NCBI GenBank assembly: GCA_045629585.1
Contig: JAZQRM010000075.1
Coordinates: 1 to 13,498, forward strand
DNA from: Taishania sp045629585
GTDB taxonomy: Bacteria > Bacteroidota > Bacteroidia > Flavobacteriales_D > Crocinitomicaceae
DNA: 13,498 nucleotides
Reading direction: 5' to 3'
Shown here piece by piece: positions 6,906-13,498 of this stretch. Every line of letters starts with the position of its first letter. Position 1 is the stretch's first letter. A program made the translations under genes and the position numbers. The notes beneath the pieces are model-generated. The model worked only from the letters and a program-made list of their open reading frames with translations, was not told where the DNA came from and made no database searches.

Positions 6906-6934
6906 AAAAAAGGCGCCATTGGCGCCTTTTTTTA
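6906..6934. terminator. Bidirectional terminator between DUF805 and dusB
   Basis: AAAAAAGGCGCC (6906-6917) and GGCGCCTTTTTT (6921-6932) are perfect complements around a three-base loop, with an A-run on one side and a T-run on the other. It can therefore stop transcripts from both convergent genes. Its right end overlaps the dusB stop codon (6932-6934). Confidence 0.92.
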
Positions 6935-7945
6935 TAACTGTATCTCATTCTTCTGAGCAAAGAAAAACTGATCTGCTTTTCCTTCAATCTCAGCTAGAAT
7001 ATCCATGATTTCATTCAAATCAAAAGAAGTAACCAACTTCATGCGGTAATCTTTAAAATGAGAGATTCCTTTGAAGTAATTGGTGTAGTGACGTTTCATT
7101 TCCGCTACTCCCAACTGTTCTCCTTTCCATTTTACACTCATTTCTAAGTGACGCTTGGCAGCAGCAACGCGCTCAATCACGCCCGGTTTAGCCATGTGTT
7201 GTCCCGTTGCAATATAATGTTTGATTTCATTAAAGATCCAAGGGTAACCAATGCTTGCACGACCAATCATCACACCGTCTACTCCATATCGGTTTTTATA
7301 TTCCACTGCTTTTTCAGGTGTGTCGATGTCTCCGTTTCCGAAAACAGGAATGTGCATGCGAGGGTTGTTTTTCACGTCCCCAATCAAAGTCCAATCCGCT
7401 TCACCTTTATACATTTGCTTACGCGTACGTCCGTGAATGGAAATAGCTTCAATTCCAATATCTTGTAAGCGTTCGGCAACTTCAACAACGTACTTCGTGT
7501 CTTCATCCCATCCTAAACGTGTTTTCACTGTTACAGGAAGTTTGACTTGGTCAACAATCGCTTTGGTCATGGCAACCATTTTCGGAACATCTTGCAAAAT
7601 TCCAGCTCCAGCTCCTTTACAGGCTACCTTTTTAACTGGACATCCGTAGTTGATGTCGATGATGTCTGGTTGTGCACGTTCGATGATTTCCGCACATTGA
7701 CGCATGGATTCGATTTCTGATCCAAAGATTTGAATTCCAATCGGACGTTCGTATTCGAAAATGTCCATTTTCTGGACACTTTTTGCTGCATCGCGAATCA
7801 ATCCCTCAGAAGAGATGAACTCAGTATACATTAAATCAGCTCCGTTTTCCTTACAAAGTGCACGGAAGGGTGGATCACTAACGTCCTCCATTGGAGCTAA
7901 AAGCAATGGGAAATCTCCCAATTCTATATCGCGAATTTTTACCAT
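6932..7945 (-). CDS. dusB: tRNA-dihydrouridine synthase B
   Basis: This 337-residue flavoenzyme reduces specific uridines to dihydrouridine in the tRNA D-loop, using FMN and NADPH. The TIM-barrel start is LLLAPMEDVSDPPFRALC (14-31). The active-site segment DINYGCPVKKV (97-107) holds the catalytic Cys102. The ISIHGRTRKQMYKGEADW line and the FMN-phosphate loops FGNGDI and GVMIGRASIGYPWIF follow. The C-terminal helical tRNA-binding domain has HLEMSVKWKG and MKRHYTNYFKG. Length and motifs are normal for DusB. The start at 7945 is directly before the conserved core, and a perfect TAAATTTG lies only seven bases upstream, implying a very short or absent leader. It shares a bidirectional terminator with the facing DUF805 gene. 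Confidence 0.93.
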   Translation of the reverse strand: MVKIRDIELGDFPLLLAPMEDVSDPPFRALCKENGADLMYTEFISSEGLIRDAAKSVQKMDIFEYERPIGIQIFGSEIESMRQCAEIIERAQPDIIDINYGCPVKKVACKGAGAGILQDVPKMVAMTKAIVDQVKLPVTVKTRLGWDEDTKYVVEVAERLQDIGIEAISIHGRTRKQMYKGEADWTLIGDVKNNPRMHIPVFGNGDIDTPEKAVEYKNRYGVDGVMIGRASIGYPWIFNEIKHYIATGQHMAKPGVIERVAAAKRHLEMSVKWKGEQLGVAEMKRHYTNYFKGISHFKDYRMKLVTSFDLNEIMDILAEIEGKADQFFFAQKNEIQL

Positions 7946-7952
7946 GTGAGTA

Positions 7953-7960
7953 CAAATTTA
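7953..7960 (-). promoter_or_regulatory. Promoter -7 element of dusB
   Basis: TAAATTTG on the minus strand matches TAnnTTTG exactly and ends seven bases before the dusB ATG. If used in the standard way the message would begin within one or two bases of the start codon. No clear -33 TTG is seen. Confidence 0.45.
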
Positions 7961-8028
7961 CGGATTACATGTAAGTAAGCGTAGTTTGTTAAGGATTTAT
8001 TGACAAATCTTGTCGTGTTAAAGTAAAA

Positions 8029-10680
8029 TTATTGTCCTTCGGATTCGTTCTTCAGTTTCTCAAAAAACTTACCGACTTTACCCTTTTCTTTTTTCTTGAC
8101 TTCGATTTCATCTTTCCCGTCATCAATTATAACGGTTTCTCGCGGAGCTGTTTTTGTTTCCACTTTCTTCACCGTACTGTCTTTTTTGAATAATCCTAAA
8201 TCCGTTTTTAGCATGGATTTAATATTTTCCTTTTCTTGTTTGTTGTATTCTTGCGTACTTTGTTTTTTAGCTTCTTTGTCCCATGTGAACTTCGGGTGAC
8301 TTAAATTTCCATACATTCGTAAAAACACCAAAACACCTGTTTCGTCATCTACCACATTGCCAAATTCGGATGTTATATCGCGTTTCAAATCTCGGAAACG
8401 GAAGCCAAAATGGTAGTCAATATTGTTGTCAAAATCGTGTGTTCCGCTCCATTTGATATTCATCAAGCTGTTCTCGATCACCATATTGGGGATGCGGATA
8501 ATGCCGTTTGCAATTTCGATGGTGTTTTCAATGGTTTTAAATTGGATATCTTTTAATCGATTACCGATGTCGTCCACATTCAGTTTTCCAATGGCCAGAT
8601 TTGTGGCTGGTGTTTTCAGGTTTTTGGTGATTTCGTCAAATACTTCTACGCCTTTTAAACGACCATCTATCAAACGCAGTTGAATGGTAGAATGAATGTT
8701 TTTGTGATTAATCCCTGTGCGCATATCAAATGGCGCATTCAGTTGTAGATTTACCTGTGCGTTTCCAGTGATATTCTCACTTTTAATGATGTTTTGATCA
8801 AAGTTATTCCAATCTTTTAGTAGGCGTGATAGGTCAATATTGTTTCCTGTAAAGCGCATGGATGTCTGGAAGAATTCGGGGCTGCGTTCTTCTAATTTTA
8901 AGGAACCATTTATTTGTGCTCCACTGGTTTTAAATTGAATGCTACTAAAGTCCAGTGTTCGATTGTTTAATTGCACCGTACCGCTTACATTTTCAAAGAG
9001 GTGTGAACGAAAATCGACAGTGCCTATTTTAAGCGAAATTGCACCTACAATATTATGTGGAAATATATTTTGGCGGGTACTTGTTTGTGGCTTATTGGTT
9101 TCTTTATCATTTTTCTGTGCGACGGCAGTTTCTGTGTAAAAATCTAGGAAGTTAATTCGTCGCGATTGTAGAGCCATTGCAACGTCTAAGTTGGCTTTGT
9201 CGTTTAAGAATGCGATTAGATTTGATGCTGTTCCGTTGACTGTTAGGTCTGAATTTTTCACTTTTACGCTCAGATCTCTAACATTTGCACGTGTTGCATT
9301 TAAATCAATTGCTCCGTTGATTTGCTCATACAAGCGCTCGTCTTGTTGCAGTTGGATGGAAGCGTTCTGCAGAACACTTTGTACCATTATTATTTTTGGG
9401 TCAATTTGTAATTTTCCTTTGTTGTCTTTGAATGTTTTTAAGTCAAATTGCGAGTCGATATCCATTGTTCCTCCCATTTTGGAAACATAGGCGATAGGGT
9501 AGATCGTTTGTAACATACCAAGAGAAATCACGCCGTGTAATTTTCCTGTGTATCGGGGGTTATTAAATTCGGTGATTTTTAGCGCACCATTAAATGGACC
9601 GGAGGCTGTGTTAAATGCAAAAGTTCGCACCGTTAAATGCTCTTTTGCTGATCCGCCTCGGTTTGAAAATTCCCCATCTATGTTGATGTCCTTTATTTTT
9701 ATCTTTTGAGTGGGTTCAAAAAGTTCTCCGTTTTTTACACCAAATTGACATTCTAACACAGGAGCTACATCATTTAATCGATCATCTTCAATCAGAAAGT
9801 CAAAGGTTACTTTTCCTTTTCCAGCATATTCAGATACTTTACCTGCTTCTTGAATGTTCAGGTTTCTAGCGACATCTGTTAAGGATAGATTTTGTGCATT
9901 CACTTTAAATTGCAAGGAGTCCTCTCTTACGAAACCTTGGAATTGAAAGGGGAGTTGGTCGACAAAGATTGTACTTTGAGGTATGATAATAGAACCCGTG
10001 GTTTGGTTAACTTGCACAGTGATGTCCAACATTGCATTTCGGTTACGGATGACGTTTAAATTACCGACGCGTATTTCCCTAACGATTTGTTCGGATTTTG
10101 CGTGAACGGTAAATACTGACTTCGTGAAATCACCTTCTAATTCGGTGTTCAGAAGGTCCGTTGCATAACTTTGGTTAATCGATTTGTCATCGTATTTGAA
10201 GCGCAGTTCTTTAATGAATATTTTTTTGAGTTGAATGTCAAAAGTTGAGCTCGAGGTTGTCGAATCTTTAGATTTAAAGACGGCATAATTACCTTCACCA
10301 CGTTCGTTTACCTTCAAATGTAAAACTCCTGGGTAGAGGTCAATTTGGTCAACGGTGTATTCTTTTTTTAGGGCCTTAATTGGATTTAAACGCAGGCGCA
10401 ATTTCTCTGTGTAAAACAGTGTGTCTATATCGGTAGCTTCTGGATAGGTGTCTTTAATGAAAAGGTGATCAAATTCTATGGATAAGTCGGGAAAGGTTCT
10501 CCAAAATGTGAGGTCTATTTTCTTGACGTCCACTTTTGTGTTCAATTGATCGTTGACGGCCGTTACAACTACTCCTATAATTTTGTCTTTAAAGAGGAAT
10601 AGTCCGCCAGTTAGTAAAACTACTATACCAAACAGTACGCCAAATACCCATAATGCGATTTTCTTCCAGTTCCAATTCAT
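8029..10680 (-). CDS. AsmA-like envelope protein (lipid-transfer/TamB superfamily)
   Basis: The 883-residue product has a single N-terminal membrane anchor (about 7-30, WKKIALWVFGVLFGIVVLL). The AsmA-type N-terminal block follows, with LNTKVDVKKIDLTFWRTFPD and LRLRLNPIKAL. A long run of beta-strand repeats comes next, resembling the repeating-beta-groove fold of AsmA/TamB/YhdP proteins. The AsmA C-terminal region lies near 740-805 (NIKWSGTHDFDNNIDYHFGF, GVLVFLRMYGNLSHPKF). The last 70 or so residues form a Lys/Glu-rich tail. Known AsmA family members act between inner and outer membranes in phospholipid transport or outer-membrane assembly; this is inferred by family only. Length is normal for Bacteroidota homologues. 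The start at 10680 sits 13 bases after a TATCTTTG element. No strong terminator separates it from dusB. Confidence 0.88.
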   Translation of the reverse strand: MNWNWKKIALWVFGVLFGIVVLLTGGLFLFKDKIIGVVVTAVNDQLNTKVDVKKIDLTFWRTFPDLSIEFDHLFIKDTYPEATDIDTLFYTEKLRLRLNPIKALKKEYTVDQIDLYPGVLHLKVNERGEGNYAVFKSKDSTTSSSTFDIQLKKIFIKELRFKYDDKSINQSYATDLLNTELEGDFTKSVFTVHAKSEQIVREIRVGNLNVIRNRNAMLDITVQVNQTTGSIIIPQSTIFVDQLPFQFQGFVREDSLQFKVNAQNLSLTDVARNLNIQEAGKVSEYAGKGKVTFDFLIEDDRLNDVAPVLECQFGVKNGELFEPTQKIKIKDINIDGEFSNRGGSAKEHLTVRTFAFNTASGPFNGALKITEFNNPRYTGKLHGVISLGMLQTIYPIAYVSKMGGTMDIDSQFDLKTFKDNKGKLQIDPKIIMVQSVLQNASIQLQQDERLYEQINGAIDLNATRANVRDLSVKVKNSDLTVNGTASNLIAFLNDKANLDVAMALQSRRINFLDFYTETAVAQKNDKETNKPQTSTRQNIFPHNIVGAISLKIGTVDFRSHLFENVSGTVQLNNRTLDFSSIQFKTSGAQINGSLKLEERSPEFFQTSMRFTGNNIDLSRLLKDWNNFDQNIIKSENITGNAQVNLQLNAPFDMRTGINHKNIHSTIQLRLIDGRLKGVEVFDEITKNLKTPATNLAIGKLNVDDIGNRLKDIQFKTIENTIEIANGIIRIPNMVIENSLMNIKWSGTHDFDNNIDYHFGFRFRDLKRDITSEFGNVVDDETGVLVFLRMYGNLSHPKFTWDKEAKKQSTQEYNKQEKENIKSMLKTDLGLFKKDSTVKKVETKTAPRETVIIDDGKDEIEVKKKEKGKVGKFFEKLKNESEGQ

Positions 10681-10693
10681 AATCTGATAGGTT

Positions 10694-10701
10694 CAAAGAT
10701 A
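10694..10701 (-). promoter_or_regulatory. Promoter -7 element of the AsmA-like gene
   Basis: TATCTTTG on the minus strand is an exact TAnnTTTG, 13 bases before the ATG. A weak TTTT lies 17 bases upstream in place of the -33 TTG. Confidence 0.5.
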
Positions 10702-10853
10702 GGTGCTTCAAAAGCGCTAAAACCATAGCTTTTACTGAAGTTATTAACGCTGAAATGTGGCTATTATTTAACATTAACATAAAAACAATCAATAATAAAG
10801 GGGCGGGACTAAAGAAAAGCGTACTTTAGGGAGGTTTTCACGAAGGTATCTTT

Positions 10854-10861
10854 TATCTTTG
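10854..10861 (+). promoter_or_regulatory. Promoter -7 element of the PfkB-type kinase gene
   Basis: TATCTTTG is an exact TAnnTTTG. It covers the in-frame TTG at 10859, which argues that this TTG is not a start codon and that translation begins at the ATG at 10880, about 13 bases after the expected transcript start. Confidence 0.55.
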
Positions 10862-10879
10862 TTGTTTAAAATTGAAAGA

Positions 10880-11806
10880 ATGAGTTTATTGACGGTTGGT
10901 AGTGTTGCCTTTGATGCAATTGAAACACCATTTGGGAAAACAGATAAAATTATTGGTGGAGCAGGAACATACATTGCGTTGTCGGCTTCTTTCTTTGAAA
11001 AGAACCAAAAGATTGTATCTGTTGTAGGAGAAGATTTTCCACAAGAAATGTTGGACATCTTAAAATCAAAAAATGTAGATTTAGAAGGGTTGCAAATCAA
11101 AGAAGGCGAGAAAACATTCTTTTGGTCAGGGCGTTATCATAATGACATGAATTCAAGAGATACGCTTGTAACGGAATTGAATGTATTGGAGAAATTTGAT
11201 CCAATTATTCCGGCTTCTTACCAAGGTGTTGACTACTTATTGTTAGGGAACTTATCTCCAATTGTACAAAGACAAGTAATCGAAAGATTAGAAAAACGTC
11301 CAAAGTTAGTAGCGATGGATACAATGAATTTCTGGATGGACATCATGTTGGATGAATTGAAAGAAACATTGAAGTTGGTAGATGTGTTGATTATCAACGA
11401 CGAAGAAGCACGTCAATTGTCCGGTGAATATTCTTTAGTGAAGGCTTCCAAAGTTATTCGTGCAATGGGACCTAAATTTTTGATTATCAAAAAAGGCGAG
11501 CATGGAGCTCTTTTATTCCACAATGAAGAAGTTTTCTTCGCACCAGCTTTACCTTTAGAAGAAGTGTTTGATCCAACAGGAGCTGGAGATACTTTTGCTG
11601 GAGGTTTTATGGGGTATATTTCTTCTAGTGATGATATTTCTTTTGACAACATGAAACGTGCAATTATAGCTGGTTCAGCTGCTGCATCTTTCTGCGTGGA
11701 GAAATTCGGTACAGAACAATTATTGAATATAGATCACCAAGATCTTGCAGTTAGAATACAACAATTTGTAGCATTGACTAATTTCGAGATGAATTTGTCA
11801 ATCTAA
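10880..11806 (+). CDS. PfkB-family (ribokinase-like) carbohydrate kinase
   Basis: From the ATG at 10880 the product has 308 residues, a standard size for the ribokinase/PfkB family, which phosphorylates sugars or nucleosides with ATP. The substrate loop GGAGTY (26-31) and the VSVVGEDFPQE line (47-57) are present. NDEEARQLSG (173-182) is the usual helix after the central sheet, and KKGEHGALLF (204-213) precedes the ATP site. PfkB signature 2, DPTGAGDTFAGGF (231-243), carries the catalytic base Asp237. The first residues, LLTVGSVAFDAI, match the family's N-terminal strand. The substrate cannot be assigned from sequence. The gene is first in a likely operon with the DUF349 gene 35 bases downstream. 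It is divergent from the AsmA-like gene, with facing TATCTTTG promoters. Confidence 0.92.
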   Translation: MSLLTVGSVAFDAIETPFGKTDKIIGGAGTYIALSASFFEKNQKIVSVVGEDFPQEMLDILKSKNVDLEGLQIKEGEKTFFWSGRYHNDMNSRDTLVTELNVLEKFDPIIPASYQGVDYLLLGNLSPIVQRQVIERLEKRPKLVAMDTMNFWMDIMLDELKETLKLVDVLIINDEEARQLSGEYSLVKASKVIRAMGPKFLIIKKGEHGALLFHNEEVFFAPALPLEEVFDPTGAGDTFAGGFMGYISSSDDISFDNMKRAIIAGSAAASFCVEKFGTEQLLNIDHQDLAVRIQQFVALTNFEMNLSI

Positions 11807-11841
11807 TTTTTTATAGAATTAACTTTTAAACGGTATAAAAG

Positions 11842-13498
11842 ATGAATATTACTGCATTTTTAGACGAATTGAAGACGCTTACTTCGCAAGAAGATTTGAT
11901 CTCAGTTGGACGAGAAGTGAACGAGTTGAGCACAAAATTTGAGGATTATGTGATCGAAGAGGAACGTAAACTACAAATCGCACAATTGGAAGCCCAAGAG
12001 AAAGGGGAAGAAATACCTGAAAATGACGCGCTAGCGGAAGGTAAAGATGCGTTTAAAACAGTTTTACGCGAATACCGTTCTCAACGTAAAGTGCAGGAAG
12101 ATCAGAAAAAAGCCGTGGAAAGTGCAAACTTGGCGCGTAAGCGAGCATTAATTGAACGTTTACGTGCTACTTTGAAAGAGGAAAACATCGGTGCAGCTTA
12201 TGCTTCGTTTAAAGAAATATTAGATGCATGGAAAGAAGTTGGAGATATTTCAAGAGAGAAAAGAAATGATATTCAAACGGAGTTTTCTCAATTAATCGAA
12301 GATTTTAATTACAATATTAGAATTTATAAAGAATTAAAAGATCACGATTTTCACCGTAATAAGCAGTTGAAAGAGCAAGTAGTCGAAAAGATGAAAGAGC
12401 TTGACACTGTTGAAAATATTAAAGAGGTTGAAACAACCTTAAAAGCGTTGCAAAACGAATGGGATGAAATTGGGCCTGTTCGAAATGACGATTGGGAGAT
12501 GTTAAAAGATTTGTATTGGAGTGCTGTACGTACTACATACGAAAAAATTAATGCTCACTATGAAAGCAGGAGGTCGCTATTACTGATCAATCTTGAAAAG
12601 AAAAATGAGTTGCTCGCAAAGATCACTTCTTTTATTGATGATTTACCAAAAGAATCGAATCTGAAATCTTGGGAGGAAGCAACTACGCATATACTTGCTT
12701 TTCAAGAAGAGTGGAAAAAGATTGGATTTGGTCCTCGAAAAGAAAATGAAGAGATATGGGGCGCTTTTCGCGCACAATGTGATCGTTTCTTCGATACCAA
12801 AAAAGCCTATTTCAACAGTTTACACGACAAATTTGAGGTGTTAGCTGAGAAAAAGCGTGTATTGGTGCAAAAAGCCCTCGAATTGAAAGATTCTACAGAT
12901 TGGAAAAATACGGCAACGAAATTAGTTCAATTGCAAAAACAATGGAAAACCATTGGTACAGCTGGCCCACGACACGAACAAAGGTTGTGGAAACAATTCC
13001 GAGGTGCATGTGATGTGTTTTTCCAGAATAGAGATAGTCATTTCGCCGATCAAGAAGCGAGTTTGGCGGGTAATTTAGAAGCTAAAAAGGCATTAATCTC
13101 TGAGATGGAAGCTTACGAATTAAATGCAGATAAAAATCAGGCTATCACTGACTTAAAAGGTTTTACGGCTCGTTTTAACGAAATTGGTCATGTGCCAATG
13201 AAAGAAAAAGATGGGATTTATAAAGCTTACAAAGCGGTGTTAGATAAGGGATATAATGCCTTACAACTGGAAGCGGACGAAAAAGCAAAAATATTATTCC
13301 AAGCGAAATTGGATACAATATCTGCTTCTTCTGATGCAAGAACCTTGTATGCGCGTGAAAAAGCAGATTTACGTAAACGTATTGAGCTTTTAGAGCACGA
13401 CATCATTCAATTTGATAATAACCTCGGATTCTTTACGAATTCTAAAGGTGCCGATGCCTTGAAAAAGGATGTGGAGAAGAAGATAGAAAGAGCAAGAA
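11842..13498 (+). CDS. DUF349-repeat protein, C-terminus cut by window edge
   Basis: The ATG at 11842 opens a frame of 552 codons that runs off the window end. The product is almost wholly helical and highly charged. It contains at least five DUF349-type repeats, recognised by the W-x-x-I/V-G line: WKEVGD (130), WDEIGP (207), WKKIGF (291), WKTIGT (368) and a degenerate FNEIGH (446). Two are followed by the companion motif W-x-x-FR-x-x-CD-x-FF (WGAFRAQCDRFF, WKQFRGACDVFF). Repeat spacing is about 77-84 residues. The N-terminal 100 residues are coiled-coil-like and lack the motif. There is no signal peptide, so it is cytoplasmic; the molecular role is not established. It has no promoter element in the 35-base gap after the kinase gene, so it is probably co-transcribed with it. 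Only the last part of the C-terminus appears to be missing. Confidence 0.88.
   Translation, partial: MNITAFLDELKTLTSQEDLISVGREVNELSTKFEDYVIEEERKLQIAQLEAQEKGEEIPENDALAEGKDAFKTVLREYRSQRKVQEDQKKAVESANLARKRALIERLRATLKEENIGAAYASFKEILDAWKEVGDISREKRNDIQTEFSQLIEDFNYNIRIYKELKDHDFHRNKQLKEQVVEKMKELDTVENIKEVETTLKALQNEWDEIGPVRNDDWEMLKDLYWSAVRTTYEKINAHYESRRSLLLINLEKKNELLAKITSFIDDLPKESNLKSWEEATTHILAFQEEWKKIGFGPRKENEEIWGAFRAQCDRFFDTKKAYFNSLHDKFEVLAEKKRVLVQKALELKDSTDWKNTATKLVQLQKQWKTIGTAGPRHEQRLWKQFRGACDVFFQNRDSHFADQEASLAGNLEAKKALISEMEAYELNADKNQAITDLKGFTARFNEIGHVPMKEKDGIYKAYKAVLDKGYNALQLEADEKAKILFQAKLDTISASSDARTLYAREKADLRKRIELLEHDIIQFDNNLGFFTNSKGADALKKDVEKKIERAR

Noticed and set aside
7148..7468. Several plus-strand open frames across dusB
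   Set aside because: They overlap the strongly supported dusB coding region in antisense and have biased composition typical of shadows.
8001..8015. GACAA/TTGTC hairpin between AsmA-like gene and dusB as a terminator
   Set aside because: The stem is only five base pairs and no T-run follows on the minus strand.
10589..11100. Minus-strand frames over the AsmA start and the kinase gene
   Set aside because: They cross the divergent promoter region and oppose the PfkB coding sequence, with no recognisable motif.

Overview
The window looks like a low-GC chromosomal segment of a Bacteroidota species, most likely Flavobacteriales (a Crocinitomicaceae/Fluviicola-like lineage is a guess). The evidence is: two type IX secretion (T9SS) C-terminal sorting domains with the PNP signature, SprB-type repeats, several TAnnTTTG promoter -7 elements, DUF349 and AsmA-like proteins of the Bacteroidota type, and almost no Shine-Dalgarno sequences. 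There are no tRNAs, rRNAs, insertion sequences, CRISPR arrays or phage genes. The content is ordinary chromosomal housekeeping plus secreted and envelope proteins.

Left part (1-2050): a truncated outer-membrane beta-barrel gene runs leftward off the window. Just upstream, on the same strand, is a broken T9SS cargo gene (467-1526). Its signal peptide, unknown middle domain and T9SS tail lie in three different frames, and its expected ATG reads ATA. A roughly 450-base stretch follows with no recognisable gene and a few small inverted repeats.

Middle part (2008-6934): a membrane-anchored FrnE/DsbA-type thiol oxidoreductase with its own terminator and promoter (minus strand); an AT-rich direct-repeat patch; an FkbM-family methyltransferase; a 786-residue T9SS cargo (lamin-tail domain, two beta-sandwich modules, three SprB-like repeats, sorting domain) ending at a strong terminator; and a small DUF805 membrane protein preceded by an 11-bp perfect inverted repeat. 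A perfect bidirectional terminator separates DUF805 from the convergent dusB.

Right part (6932-13498): dusB (tRNA dihydrouridine synthase) and a large AsmA-like envelope protein lie on the minus strand. Divergent from AsmA is a probable two-gene operon of a PfkB-family sugar kinase and a DUF349 helical-repeat protein that runs off the right edge. The AsmA/PfkB gap carries facing copies of the same octamer, TATCTTTG, as -7 elements.

I found no convincing undescribed multi-gene system. The items most worth checking are the decayed T9SS cargo gene, the possible dual start of the FrnE-like protein with its C-terminal cysteine pair, and the near-identical SprB repeat units.
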